DNA from: Mycolicibacterium aubagnense
Lineage (GTDB): Bacteria; Actinomycetota; Actinomycetes; Mycobacteriales; Mycobacteriaceae
Direction: 5' to 3'
Assembly: GCF_010730955.1 (NCBI RefSeq)
Contig: NZ_AP022577.1
Span: 682,001-746,000 of the forward strand
Length of the DNA: 64,000 bases
Shown: one piece after another, positions 16,443 to 25,007 of the stretch
How the letters are laid out: every line of letters starts with the position of its first letter
How positions within the stretch are numbered: position 1 is the first letter of the stretch
Notes under the pieces: model-generated
The model's database searches: none
Seen by the model: only the letters and a program-made list of their open reading frames with translations
Told to the model about the DNA's origin: nothing
Program-made: the position numbers and the translations under genes

Positions 16443-17078
16443 ATGGCACGGGATCGACAGGTCGTCGCGCGGTTGCTCGACACAGCCGGTACCACGTATG
16501 CCGAAGATGCCGGGATCACGCTCCGCGACAAGCCGATGCCGCTGTTCAAGCTGTTGTCGCTGTGCATGCTGGCCAGCAAGCCCATCTCGGCGGACACCGC
16601 GGTGGCCGCGGCTCGTGAGCTGTTCCGTGCCGGTATTCGCACTCCGTCGGCCGTGCTGGAAGCGGATCGCGGTGATCTGATCGCCGCCTTCGGTCGTGCC
16701 GGCTACGCCAGATACGACGAGAGTTCGGCGACGCGCATGGCCCGTATCGCGAACCGGGTCAACGACGAATACGGCGGCAACCTCCGCAACCTTCGGGTCA
16801 GGGCCCACCACGATGTGGCGGCGGCGAGGGAGGCCTTGCAGGGGTTCGACGGCATCGGCCACACAGGTGCCGACATCTTTCTGCGTGAGATCCAGGACGT
16901 CTGGACCTGGGCGCAACCGTATTTCGATGAACGCGCGCTCTCCACGGCAAAGGCATTGGGGCTACCCACCGACGCGCGCAAGCTCGGTGACCTGGCCCCC
17001 AAACACAATGCGCGGCTCGCCGCCGCGCTCGTCCGGGCATCGCTCGACGACACCCTGCGCCGACGTATCGAAGACTGA
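16443..17078 (+). CDS. HhH-GPD (endonuclease III-like) DNA glycosylase family protein
   Basis: 211 residues from ATG 16443. The layout is that of the helix-hairpin-helix glycosylase superfamily: helices with PLFKLLSLCMLASKPISADTAVAAARELF, then the HhH segment LQGFDGIGHTGADIFLREIQDVW. The Asp that usually follows the HhH and activates the sugar appears to be in DVWTW. No Cys cluster for a [4Fe-4S] loop is present. Base specificity is unknown; relatives often lack tested activity. It may be co-transcribed with the TfoX-like gene. Confidence 0.75.
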   Translation: MARDRQVVARLLDTAGTTYAEDAGITLRDKPMPLFKLLSLCMLASKPISADTAVAAARELFRAGIRTPSAVLEADRGDLIAAFGRAGYARYDESSATRMARIANRVNDEYGGNLRNLRVRAHHDVAAAREALQGFDGIGHTGADIFLREIQDVWTWAQPYFDERALSTAKALGLPTDARKLGDLAPKHNARLAAALVRASLDDTLRRRIED

Positions 17079-17126
17079 TTTCACAAGCACTGATTCACAT
17101 CTCGACTATCGAAGGGAAGGCTCGAT

Positions 17127-18359
17127 ATGGCCGGCTCACCCACATTCGTGATCATCGGCGGCGGGCTGGCCGGCGCCAAGGCCGCGGAATCCCTGCGCAC
17201 CAAGGGTTTTGAGGGACAAGTGGTGTTGTTCGGCGCCGAGGACAGATTGCCCTACGAACGCCCGCCGCTGTCCAAGGAATTCATGGCCGGCAAGAAGACC
17301 ATCGAGGAATTCACCGTGCAGCCCAAGAGCTGGTACGCCGAACACGACGTCGACCTGCGGCTCGGCACAGAGGTGACCACCCTTGACCGCGCCGCGCACA
17401 TGGTGGCCTTCAACGACGGCGATCACGAGCACTACGACAAGCTGTTGCTGGCCACCGGATCCCGTTCGCGGAAACCGCCGATCCCCGGATCTGACGCCGA
17501 TGGCGTCTACTTCCTACGCACCGTCGACGACGCAACCGAGTTGCTCGGACAACTCGGCGACGGCCGGCGGCTGGCCATCGTCGGCGGCGGCTGGATCGGG
17601 CTCGAGGTCGCGGCCAGTGCCCGCGGATTGGGCACCGACGTCACGGTGGTGGAATCGGCCGCACTGCCTCTGCTGGCCTTGTTGGGCCGCGAGGCCGGTG
17701 AGGTGTTCGTCGGCCTGCACCGTGATCACGGCGTCGATCTGCGGCTGAGCACCACCGTCGAGGAAATCACCACCACCGGCGGGACAACGACGGGACTGCG
17801 ACTCGGCGACGGGTCCCGTGTCGAGGCGGACGCGGTTCTCGTCGCAGTGGGCGCCGAGCCGAATGTCGAGTTCGCCGAACGCTCGGGGCTGGTGATCGCC
17901 GACGGAGGTATCGCGGTCGACGAAACGTTGGTCACCAGTGACAGCGACATCTACGCCGCGGGCGACATCGCGGCCGCGGAACATCCGCTGTTCGGGGTCC
18001 CGATCCGCACCGAGCACTGGGCCAACGCCCTCAAGCAGCCCGCGGTCGCCGCCGACGGAATGCTCGGCACACCAGCCAGTTACGACGAATTGCCGTACTT
18101 CTTCACCGACCAGTTCGACCTCGGAATGGAATATGTCGGCTACGCAGCGCAGTATCAGGCGACGATCACCCGCGGCGATCTCGGGAAGCGCGAGTTCACC
18201 ATGTTCTGGCTCGACGGTGGACACCGGGTACTGGCCGGGATGAACGTCAACATCTGGGAAGGCCTCGACGACATCAAGAAACTCATCAGGTCCCGCCGCC
18301 CGGTCGACGCCGGGGCGCTCGCCGATCCGTCGGTTCCGTTGTCGACGTTGACTGGGTAG
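17127..18359 (+). CDS. FAD-dependent ferredoxin/rubredoxin reductase-like oxidoreductase
   Basis: 410 residues, matching M. tuberculosis Rv1869c in size and pattern. Two Rossmann motifs are visible: FAD binding IIGGGLAGAKAAESLR at the N-terminus and NAD(P)H binding IVGGGWIGLEVAASARG near 150, plus the FAD motif IYAAGDIA near 275. It belongs to the BphA4/putidaredoxin-reductase type, which passes electrons from NAD(P)H to a ferredoxin feeding an oxygenase such as a P450. A GAAGGGAAGG ribosome site precedes the ATG. No ferredoxin gene is adjacent; CYP124 is 15 kb away. Confidence 0.9.
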   Translation: MAGSPTFVIIGGGLAGAKAAESLRTKGFEGQVVLFGAEDRLPYERPPLSKEFMAGKKTIEEFTVQPKSWYAEHDVDLRLGTEVTTLDRAAHMVAFNDGDHEHYDKLLLATGSRSRKPPIPGSDADGVYFLRTVDDATELLGQLGDGRRLAIVGGGWIGLEVAASARGLGTDVTVVESAALPLLALLGREAGEVFVGLHRDHGVDLRLSTTVEEITTTGGTTTGLRLGDGSRVEADAVLVAVGAEPNVEFAERSGLVIADGGIAVDETLVTSDSDIYAAGDIAAAEHPLFGVPIRTEHWANALKQPAVAADGMLGTPASYDELPYFFTDQFDLGMEYVGYAAQYQATITRGDLGKREFTMFWLDGGHRVLAGMNVNIWEGLDDIKKLIRSRRPVDAGALADPSVPLSTLTG

Positions 18360-18402
18360 CGCGGTTGAATTTTCTGTCAGACCCTTCTGCTTTGATGGTG
18401 TC

Positions 18403-18531
18403 ATGTCCACCACCGCAACATCTTTGGATGCTCCGGTGTCGCCGCGTGGGCTGTGGGGCGCCACCGGCGAACGCACCCAATGGTGGTGGTACCAGCCCTT
18501 CCAACCACCACCAACACCGTCGACCAACTAG
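18403..18531 (+). CDS. Possible small ORF rich in Trp and Pro ahead of the sigma-factor operon
   Basis: A 42-codon reading frame from ATG 18403 with three consecutive Trp codons (TQWWWYQPFQPPP) and a Pro-rich end. No ribosome site is seen. The sequence before it (TGTCAGACCCTTCTGC) resembles, from memory, the region before 13E12-type DUF222 genes, so this could be a remnant of one. It may be a leader peptide or simply non-coding. Confidence 0.25.
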   Translation: MSTTATSLDAPVSPRGLWGATGERTQWWWYQPFQPPPTPSTN

Positions 18532-18587
18532 ACGGACCACCCACGACGCCTAGCATCGGTACGTCGATCGGGATCGACACCTCACAA

Positions 18588-19133
18588 ATGCCGGCGACGG
18601 AGCGTCTACAGAGTGTGAAAGCTAAACCGCCATTTGAGGCCGTGGTGCGGGACCACGGCCCCACGGTCTTTCGGGTGTGTTGCGCCGTCGTCGGTGCGCA
18701 CGACGCCGACGACGCCTGGTCAGAGACATTCCTGGCTGCCCTGAAGGCCTATCCCGACCTGCCTGCGGACGCGAATCTCGAGGCCTGGTTGGTCACCATC
18801 GCGCACCACAAGGCCGTCGACATCACCAGAGCGCGGACGCGCCGGCCGGTCCCCACCGACGTCGTACCCGAGCCATCAGGCCCGGCCGCCACCGGCGATT
18901 TCGACGACCTCGCCGCCGCGGTCGACGCCTTGCCACCGAAACAGAAGCACGCGGTCGCCTATCACTACCTGGCGGGCCTGCCCTACCTCGAGATCGCCGA
19001 GATTCTCGGCGGCACCGCCGCGGCCGCCCGCCGCGCCGCCAGCGACGGCATCGCAACGCTCCGACGCACCTACCGCGACCAACTCGTCGAGGTCGCCGCG
19101 CCGCTGCAGAACACAGGAAGGAGCCCGCGATGA
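18588..19133 (+). CDS. ECF-type RNA polymerase sigma factor
   Basis: 181 residues from ATG 18588; a GTG at 18615 with GGAG 12 bases upstream is an alternative. Region 2 spans FEAVVRDHGPTVFRVCCAVVGAHDADDAWSETF, and region 4 LPPKQKHAVAYHYLAGLPYLEIAEILGG with a helix-turn-helix; region 3 is absent, as in ECF factors. No anti-sigma gene follows. Instead its stop overlaps the ATG of ogt (ATGA) and three DNA-repair-type genes follow in a chain, so it probably drives an alkylation response including its own operon (inference). Confidence 0.88.
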   Translation: MPATERLQSVKAKPPFEAVVRDHGPTVFRVCCAVVGAHDADDAWSETFLAALKAYPDLPADANLEAWLVTIAHHKAVDITRARTRRPVPTDVVPEPSGPAATGDFDDLAAAVDALPPKQKHAVAYHYLAGLPYLEIAEILGGTAAAARRAASDGIATLRRTYRDQLVEVAAPLQNTGRSPR

Positions 19134-19744
19134 TCAACGGCGAGAACATCGTCAGCGACCTGGCGCGCACCACCGACCTCGGACCGCACCGGATGGCCGA
19201 ACTGCACAACCGGCTGGCCGCCGCGGCGGGGCGCGACGGCGTACTCGACGTCGCCTACCGCACCGTCGACAGTCCGGTCGGGCCGCTGCTGCTGGCTGCC
19301 ACCGACCAGGGCCTGATCCGTGTCGCCTACGCCTGCGAAGACCACGATGCCGTGTTGCAGGAGCTCGCTGACAGGGTGAGCCCCCGCATCCTGCTGGCGC
19401 CGGCCCGGCTCGACGCCGTCACCCGCGAACTCGACGAGTACTTCGCCCGTAGCCGCCGAAGCTTCGACGTACCGCTGGATTGGCGGCTGGCTGCCGGTTT
19501 CCGCGCTGCGGTGCTGCACCACCTGTCAGAGATCGGCTATGGGCAGACGGCCAGCTATGCCGCCGTCGCCGCGCTGGCCGGTAGCCCCAGAGCGGTCCGG
19601 GCCGTCGGCACGGCATGTGCGAAAAACCCTCTGCCCGTGGTGGTTCCGTGCCACCGGGTGGTCCGCAGCGACGGCGGGATGGGCGGCTACCTCGGCGGTG
19701 CGGCGGCCAAGCGTCTCCTGCTTGACCTGGAGGCCGCGGCGTGA
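19130..19744 (+). CDS. ogt: Methylated-DNA-protein-cysteine methyltransferase
   Basis: 204 residues. The alkyl-acceptor motif PCHRV is present in PVVVPCHRVVRSDGGMGGYLGG, together with the DNA-binding stretch YGQTASYAAVAALAGSPRAVRAVG. The enzyme removes methyl groups from O6-methylguanine by transferring them irreversibly to its own cysteine. ATG 19130 lies after AGGAAGGAG and overlaps the sigma-factor stop; its own stop overlaps the GTG of the 2OG oxygenase gene. An N-terminal addition of about 35 residues precedes the usual Ogt domain. Confidence 0.95.
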   Translation: MINGENIVSDLARTTDLGPHRMAELHNRLAAAAGRDGVLDVAYRTVDSPVGPLLLAATDQGLIRVAYACEDHDAVLQELADRVSPRILLAPARLDAVTRELDEYFARSRRSFDVPLDWRLAAGFRAAVLHHLSEIGYGQTASYAAVAALAGSPRAVRAVGTACAKNPLPVVVPCHRVVRSDGGMGGYLGGAAAKRLLLDLEAAA

Positions 19745-20451
19745 GCGTCTGGCAGCAGCGTGTCACCGGCACCGACTGGGACGGCGTCCGCACCGAGCTC
19801 GAGACCGTCGGCGGGGCGCTGACCGGGCCTCTCGTCACCCCGGCCGAGGCAGCCGAACTGGCGGCGATCTACCCGGACACAACCCGGTTCCGGTCGACCA
19901 TCGACATGGCCCGCTATCGGTTCGGCGAAGGCCAGTACCGCTACTTCCACCGGCCTTACCCCGAGATCGTCACCGAGCTCAAATATGCGCTCTACCCCCG
20001 GCTGCTGCCGATCGCCCGGGACTGGTGGACCAGGTTGCGTCGTGACCCACCCTGGCCCGACAGTTTCGACGACTGGTTGGACACCTGCCACCGCGCGGGG
20101 CAGACGAGAACCACGGCACTGCTCCTCAAGTACGGCACCGGCGGCTGGTGCGCGCTGCACCAAGACCTGTACGGGGACTTGGTTTTTCCACTCCAGGTGG
20201 TCATCAACCTGACCCGGCCCGATATCGACTACACCGGCGGCGAATTCCTGCTGTACGAGCAGCGACCCCGCGCTCAGTCACGCGGCTCGGCCATCTCGAT
20301 TCCATTCGGGCACGGGCTGGTGATCGCCACGCGCGAACGCCCGGTGCCGTCCAAACGAGGCTGGGCGATCGGCCCCGTGCGTCATGGCGTATCCACCCTG
20401 CGCTCGGGGTCCCGGATGACCCTCGGCCTGATCTTTCACGACGCCGCGTGA
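19741..20451 (+). CDS. 2-oxoglutarate/Fe(II)-dependent oxygenase
   Basis: 236 residues from GTG 19741. The double-stranded beta-helix carries the iron motif HxD in ALHQDLYGDL near residue 140, then GGEFLLYEQRPRAQSRG, and a distal His in VRHGVSTLRSGSR with the Arg expected to bind 2-oxoglutarate. This is the chemistry of AlkB-type direct reversal, although the protein is not a close AlkB match, so protein or nucleic-acid demethylation are both open. It is coupled on both sides by four-base GTGA overlaps to ogt and to the Ada-like gene. Confidence 0.85.
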   Translation: MSVWQQRVTGTDWDGVRTELETVGGALTGPLVTPAEAAELAAIYPDTTRFRSTIDMARYRFGEGQYRYFHRPYPEIVTELKYALYPRLLPIARDWWTRLRRDPPWPDSFDDWLDTCHRAGQTRTTALLLKYGTGGWCALHQDLYGDLVFPLQVVINLTRPDIDYTGGEFLLYEQRPRAQSRGSAISIPFGHGLVIATRERPVPSKRGWAIGPVRHGVSTLRSGSRMTLGLIFHDAA

Positions 20452-20702
20452 CCACGTACACGCTCACCGGCGCCGACGGCCGACCGTACGTGAGTGCGAC
20501 ACCGGGGCGGCTGGGCGGCCATCGGCGCAACAAGCTCTACGGACGACTCGATTGCCCATCGGCACTGCGGGCCATTGCCGCCGGTGGCTATCGCAGTCAC
20601 CGGGTGTTCTTCGCAGACGAAAACGCGGCCATCGCTGCGGGATACCGTCCCTGCGCGGTGTGTCTACCCGAGGACTACGGACGGTGGAAGGGCCGGCGGT
20701 GA
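20448..20702 (+). CDS. Ada-like metal-binding domain protein lacking the acceptor cysteine
   Basis: 84 residues from GTG 20448. The stretch YGRLDCPSALRAIAAGGY and the ending AAGYRPCAVCLP match the zinc domain of E. coli Ada (FCRPSC, then AAGFRPCKRC). Three of Ada's four zinc cysteines are kept (equivalents of Cys42, 69, 72), but the position of Cys38, which accepts the methyl from phosphotriesters, is Gly. It therefore cannot act as the known Ada methyl sink in the same way; a sensor or DNA-binding role is possible. Last gene of the alkylation operon. Confidence 0.82.
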   Translation: MTTYTLTGADGRPYVSATPGRLGGHRRNKLYGRLDCPSALRAIAAGGYRSHRVFFADENAAIAAGYRPCAVCLPEDYGRWKGRR

Positions 20703-20775
20703 GCTGCGCCCGAACGAGCATCAGTCCAATCCCGCAGACCTGGCCATTTACCACCTGCCCGTACACTCGTGACAG

Positions 20776-21534
20776 ATGATCGACGCCTCGGCAGCCGCCG
20801 CTGCACCATGCCGACCGCCCGGCTCACCAGCCGTGCGGCACCCGCGCGTCTACATCGATGTGGCCGTGGTGGTCGCCGTACTGGTCGCCACCAATCTGCT
20901 GGCCCACTTCACGACTCCCTGGGCAAACATCGTCGTGGTGCCGCTCGCGGCACTCGGCCTGGTGGCCCTGGTACGCAGGCGCGGCCTGGGGTGGGCCGAG
21001 CTCGGGCTCGGCCGTGCGCACTGGCGGACCGGGATGCGCTACGCGCTCGGCGCAATCCTCCTCGTCGCATCGGTCATCGCCGTGGGTGTGCTGCTGCCCT
21101 GGACCCGGCCGATGTTCCTGAACAACCACTACGCGACCATCTCCGGCGCCTTGCTGGCCTCGATGATCGTGATCCCGCTGCAGACCGTCATCCCCGAGGA
21201 ACTGGCCTTCCGCGGCGTACTGCACGGCACCCTCGACCGGGCCTGGGGCTTCCGCGGCGTGGCCGCTGCCGGCTCGCTGCTGTTCGGCCTCTGGCACATT
21301 GCTACCTCACTCGGCTTGACCAGCAGCAACGTCGGGTTCACCCAGGTGCTGGGTGGCGGCGTGGCCGGCATGATCGCCGGCGTGGCCATGGCAGTCGTCG
21401 CGACGGGAGCCGCGGGATTCGTCTTCACCTGGCTGCGACGCCGGTCCGGCAGCCTGCTCGCCCCGATCGCCCTGCACTGGTCGTTGAACGGTATGGGCGC
21501 CCTCGCCGCGGCCGCGGTCTGGCACTTCAGCTAG
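20776..21534 (+). CDS. CPBP family intramembrane glutamic endopeptidase
   Basis: 252 residues with about six membrane helices. The CPBP motifs are present: PEELAFRGVLHG (EExxxR) near residue 142, LLFGLWHIATS near 172, and a late IALHWSLNGMG. These Rce1-like proteases cut proteins inside the membrane; targets in mycobacteria are unknown. TACACT at 20761-20766 lies nine bases before the ATG and could be a -10 box for a leaderless transcript, which would separate this gene from the preceding operon. Confidence 0.87.
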   Translation: MIDASAAAAAPCRPPGSPAVRHPRVYIDVAVVVAVLVATNLLAHFTTPWANIVVVPLAALGLVALVRRRGLGWAELGLGRAHWRTGMRYALGAILLVASVIAVGVLLPWTRPMFLNNHYATISGALLASMIVIPLQTVIPEELAFRGVLHGTLDRAWGFRGVAAAGSLLFGLWHIATSLGLTSSNVGFTQVLGGGVAGMIAGVAMAVVATGAAGFVFTWLRRRSGSLLAPIALHWSLNGMGALAAAAVWHFS

Positions 21535-21633
21535 GACTGGCCCCCTAACCGTCACCAGATCGCTGCAGTTCAGACCTCGTGGTGACTCCTCGAAGCGGGC
21601 TAGCCTCGAGAGGTATCAGTCAATCGAAAGGTC

Positions 21634-21912
21634 ATGACAATGATGCATATCGTCTGGTTGATTCTTCTGGGCCTCATCGTCGGAGCCATTGCCCGGTTCG
21701 TCGTACCCGGGAAGGACGACATGGGGTGGATTCTCACGTGCGTGCTGGGCATCGCCGGCGGCTACGTCGGCGGCACATTGAGCAGCATTGTCTACGCGCC
21801 CCACAAGCTCGACTTCCGTCCGCCGATCCAGCACTCCTTCTGGGGAGCATTGGTCGGTGCGGTGATCCTGGTGCTGATCTACCGCTTCGTGAAGTCGAAG
21901 AGTTCGGCCTAG
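21634..21912 (+). CDS. GlsB/YeaQ/YmgE-family small membrane protein
   Basis: 92 residues with three hydrophobic helices: HIVWLILLGLIVGAIARFVVPG, MGWILTCVLGIAGGYVGGTL and FWGALVGAVILVLIYRF. The first helix with the GAIAR-PG pattern is diagnostic of the transglycosylase-associated/stress membrane protein family, whose function is unproven. GAAAGG lies two bases before ATG 21634 and nine before ATG 21640, so translation probably starts at the second or third Met. A bidirectional terminator follows. Confidence 0.88.
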   Translation: MTMMHIVWLILLGLIVGAIARFVVPGKDDMGWILTCVLGIAGGYVGGTLSSIVYAPHKLDFRPPIQHSFWGALVGAVILVLIYRFVKSKSSA

Positions 21913-21925
21913 AACTCGCGCACAA

Positions 21926-21970
21926 AGAATTGAGGACCGTGCCGGGTTGGGCGCGGTCCTCAATTCTCTT
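21926..21970. terminator. Bidirectional intrinsic terminator
   Basis: AGAATTGAGGACCG and CGGTCCTCAATTCT form a 14-bp stem between the convergent GlsB-like and apa genes, with short T-rich tails on both strands (CTCTT on plus, TTTG on minus). Confidence 0.85.
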
Positions 21971-21975
21971 GGCGA

Positions 21976-22962
21976 CTAACCGCCGGGGGTCATCTCCGGC
22001 GGCGCATTCGTCACCGGCACCGGCACACCGACCATCGGGTGAGCCGGGTCAGCGGCCTTGGGCGGGGCGTTCGGGTCGACCGGAGGCGGTGGCGGCGGGT
22101 TCCACGGGCGGATCGACTGGGCCAGCGTCACCGCGGCGGCCTTGTCCACCGGGTGGTTGCCCGACCCCAGCCACACCACGAACCACCGCTGCGGGTTGCG
22201 CTGGCTGCGGATGGTGGAGTCCGGCGGTGGGTTACCCACCACGCCGGCCCAGATCTGGCCGTTCGGCTTACCGGTGTCGGTGAACTTCACCTCATAGAAC
22301 GACGCCGCACCCGGCAGGGTCCCGGCGGTCAGCGCGGTGGTCTCCTGGCCGACGCGGGTGCCCGGGAACGGCATGAAGAACTCACCCATGTCCGAGGCCA
22401 ACCGGTTGGCAGCCTTGCTGTTGTCCGATTCGGCGCCGGCGAACAGCTTCAGGTCCAGCCGGCCCAGCAGGACGCTGGTGTCACTGGGAGCCTGGTCCGA
22501 ACCCGCGGCCGGGGCCTTGGTAAGAAGCGCCTGACCGTACGACAGCTGCGTCGCATCGGCGATCTTCCAGCCTTGGGGCACAACGTAACTGAAGCCACCG
22601 GCGTCATTGTTGACGCGGCCGGGCTCAGGCGCTGGAGCGGCCGCCGGAGCAGCCGGCGCGGCGGGTGCACCCGGCGCCGCGGGAGCAGGCGGTGGCGGCG
22701 GTGCGTTGGGGTCGGCCGGAGGTGCGGCCGGGTCGGCTGCGGGCGGCAACGGGGCCGGCGCGTCGACCGGCGGTGCCGGTTGCCCAGCCGGGGCGGGGGC
22801 CGGTGCGGGCGCCGGGGCCGGTGCGGGCGCCGGCGGCACCGGATCGGCGTACGAGACAGCGCTCGGCAGGGCGATGGCCGCGGCCGCCGCACCTGCCACC
22901 GCGGCAGTCAGTGATTTCGGAAGGCGTTTGCGGGCTGGGGTCCGCGCATCCGGGTGTCGCAT
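21976..22962 (-). CDS. apa: Alanine- and proline-rich secreted protein Apa (fibronectin-attachment type)
   Basis: 328 residues. A signal peptide (KSLTAAVAGAAAAAIALPSAVSYA) is followed by a long Pro/Ala repeat region, a conserved central domain (NNDAGGFSYVVPQGWKIADATQ) and a Pro-rich tail. This is the mycobacterial Apa/FAP family (Rv1860), a secreted mannosylated adhesin; the Pro-Thr-Ala segments are where glycosylation would occur. TATTTT on the minus strand at 22970-22975 sits seven bases before the ATG, suggesting a leaderless message. As in M. tuberculosis, it lies beside the molybdate transport genes. Confidence 0.95.
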   Translation of the reverse strand: MRHPDARTPARKRLPKSLTAAVAGAAAAAIALPSAVSYADPVPPAPAPAPAPAPAPAPAGQPAPPVDAPAPLPPAADPAAPPADPNAPPPPPAPAAPGAPAAPAAPAAAPAPEPGRVNNDAGGFSYVVPQGWKIADATQLSYGQALLTKAPAAGSDQAPSDTSVLLGRLDLKLFAGAESDNSKAANRLASDMGEFFMPFPGTRVGQETTALTAGTLPGAASFYEVKFTDTGKPNGQIWAGVVGNPPPDSTIRSQRNPQRWFVVWLGSGNHPVDKAAAVTLAQSIRPWNPPPPPPVDPNAPPKAADPAHPMVGVPVPVTNAPPEMTPGG

Positions 22963-23118
22963 GGGGACGAAAATACAGTGTTACCGGCGTGACGCAAGTG
23001 CGAGTTGCGGCTGTTTTGCTCCCGAGTTGGTTAGCTCGTCCCCGACATCTCGACAGACCACGGCGATATCACGCGGTTGCTGAGGCATCGCGGTGCCGCG
23101 GCCACGCCGGGCGTGCCG

Positions 23119-24207
23119 TCACGCGGGCCGAATCGCGACGTCGCGCGGGTCGACACCGAAGTACACCTGCTCCCCCGGGATCAGCCGCAGACCGGCCGCC
23201 TCTTCCGCGCTGATATCGGCGGCCAGGCCCCCACCGGCGCCGTCGATCGCCTCAGCGCGCACGCGGATGACGGGGCCGCGGTGATCCAGTTCCGCGACCC
23301 CCACCGCGACGACATTGACGTCATCGACGGGGGCGTCTCGGCTCACGGCTACCGCGGAGGGAGCGAACACCGCGATCGCCGGGCCACCGGGCGTCACGTC
23401 GGGCCCGCGGGTACCGCGCCAGGTCAGTCCCGCGGCCAGCACCGACCCGCCATCGTCACCGGCGCGCCCACTGACCAGATTCACGCCCGCGAATCGCGCT
23501 CCGAATGCCGTCCGCGGCGCGGCGAGAACGTCTGCCGCCGCGCCCGATTCGACGACGTGCCCGCCCTCGATGACAACCACGCGGTCGGCCAGCGTGACGA
23601 TGTCGAGCAGATCGTGGCTGACCAGAACGGAACTGCGACCACCCAAGCTCAGCACGCCACGCAGCAGCCGGCGCATCGCCGAGGCGGCTGCGACGTCGAG
23701 TCCGGAGAGCGGTTCGTCCAGCAGCAGCACGTCCGGCTCGGCGGCCAACGCCCGGGCCAGGGCCACCCGCTGCGCCTGACCGCCGGACAGCTGTCCCGGA
23801 CGGCGATCAGCCAGGTCCGCGGCACCGACCTCACTGAGCCAGTGCGCTGCCGTCCGCCGCGCCTCGCTGCGCAGGCCACGACGCCGATGGTGCCGGGCAC
23901 GCGGCCCGAAGGCCACGTTGCCCGTGACTGTCAGGTGCGGAAACAATGCCGGGTCCTGCAGCAGCAGTCCGACCCGCCGGTGGTGGACCGCGACGTGCAG
24001 TCCCGAGGCCCCATCGGTCAGCCGGTGCGCTCCCACCGTCACGGTGCCGGCGTCCGGCCGCAGCAGACCGGCGATCACGTGCAGCACACTGGATTTACCC
24101 GCTCCGTTGGGTCCGATGACGGCGACCACCTCGCCGGCGGCGACGTCGAACGCCACGTCGATGCCGCGGGCTTCGACGACGGCATGTACCGAAAGCCCGC
24201 CCGTCAC
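23119..24207 (-). CDS. modC: Molybdate ABC transporter ATPase ModC
   Basis: 362 residues from GTG 24207. ATPase motifs are Walker [10 protein letters not shown], signature LSGGQAQR and Walker [13 protein letters not shown]; the C-terminal third holds a TOBE/mop-like molybdate-binding segment ([20 protein letters not shown]). It powers import of molybdate by ModB with ModA. The start overlaps the modB stop by four bases. Third gene of modABC. Confidence 0.95.
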   Translation of the reverse strand: MTGGLSVHAVVEARGIDVAFDVAAGEVVAVIGPNGAGKSSVLHVIAGLLRPDAGTVTVGAHRLTDGASGLHVAVHHRRVGLLLQDPALFPHLTVTGNVAFGPRARHHRRRGLRSEARRTAAHWLSEVGAADLADRRPGQLSGGQAQRVALARALAAEPDVLLLDEPLSGLDVAAASAMRRLLRGVLSLGGRSSVLVSHDLLDIVTLADRVVVIEGGHVVESGAAADVLAAPRTAFGARFAGVNLVSGRAGDDGGSVLAAGLTWRGTRGPDVTPGGPAIAVFAPSAVAVSRDAPVDDVNVVAVGVAELDHRGPVIRVRAEAIDGAGGGLAADISAEEAAGLRLIPGEQVYFGVDPRDVAIRPA

Positions 24208-25007
24208 TGCCGGCTCTCCACCTCGAACGGCCCCCGACCGAAGCGGGCGCCCCCCATCCCGAACACCACGACCGCGGCAACCAGGACCAGCACCAGCGAC
24301 AACGCCACCGCGGCATCGGCGTCAGCCTCACGTTGCAGGTAGATCTCCAGCGGCAGGGTGCGCGTCACCCCTTGGCGGGAGCCGGCGAACGTCAGCGTCG
24401 CGCCGAACTCACCCAGCGACCGCGCGAACGCCAGCACAGCGCCCGACACCAGGCCGGGTGCCAACGTCGGCAACGTGACCCGGCGCCAGACCGTGGTCGG
24501 ACGGGCGCCCAACGTCGCCGCGACTGCCTCGTACTGTGACCCGGCGGTGCGAGCCGCCCCTTCCAAGGCGATCACCAGAAACGGCAGCGAGACGAACGTC
24601 TGGGCCAGGACGACCGCCGTCGTCGAGAACGCAATATGTATGCCCGCCGCGTCCAGGTATTTGCCGATCAGCCCCAACCGACCGAAGGCGTACAGCAGCG
24701 CGATACCGCCGACGACCGGCGGCAACACGAGCGGCAGCAGGATCAGCGGGCGGGTCCAGCGCACCACCCGGGAACCGCTCCGCGCGAGCACCAGCGCCAT
24801 CGGCACCCCCAGCACCACGCAGAACCCCGTGCTCGCAGCGGCCGTCTTGAGACTGAGGACCAGTGCCGTGACCGATGACTCGCTGCTGATCAGGTCCAGG
24901 AACCGCGACCAGTCGACCTTCGCCGCGACCGCGATCAGCGGCACGACGACAAACAGCGCGCCGAGTGCCGCGGGCACATAGAGCCAGCGCGGCAGTCCGG
25001 GATTCAA
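24204..25007 (-). CDS. modB: Molybdate ABC transporter permease ModB
   Basis: 267 residues with six membrane helices and the EAA loop [33 protein letters not shown] segment that contacts ModC. It forms the channel dimer of the molybdate importer. Translation starts at a TTG (25007) that overlaps the modA stop as TTGA, the only start consistent with the family N-terminus ([13 protein letters not shown]). Confidence 0.93.
   Translation of the reverse strand: MNPGLPRWLYVPAALGALFVVVPLIAVAAKVDWSRFLDLISSESSVTALVLSLKTAAASTGFCVVLGVPMALVLARSGSRVVRWTRPLILLPLVLPPVVGGIALLYAFGRLGLIGKYLDAAGIHIAFSTTAVVLAQTFVSLPFLVIALEGAARTAGSQYEAVAATLGARPTTVWRRVTLPTLAPGLVSGAVLAFARSLGEFGATLTFAGSRQGVTRTLPLEIYLQREADADAAVALSLVLVLVAAVVVFGMGGARFGRGPFEVESRQ

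Noticed and set aside
22607..23083. Gly/Ala-rich plus-strand frame opposite apa
   Set aside because: It mirrors the Pro/Ala repeat of apa (GGC/GCC complement) and resembles PE_PGRS composition only by chance.
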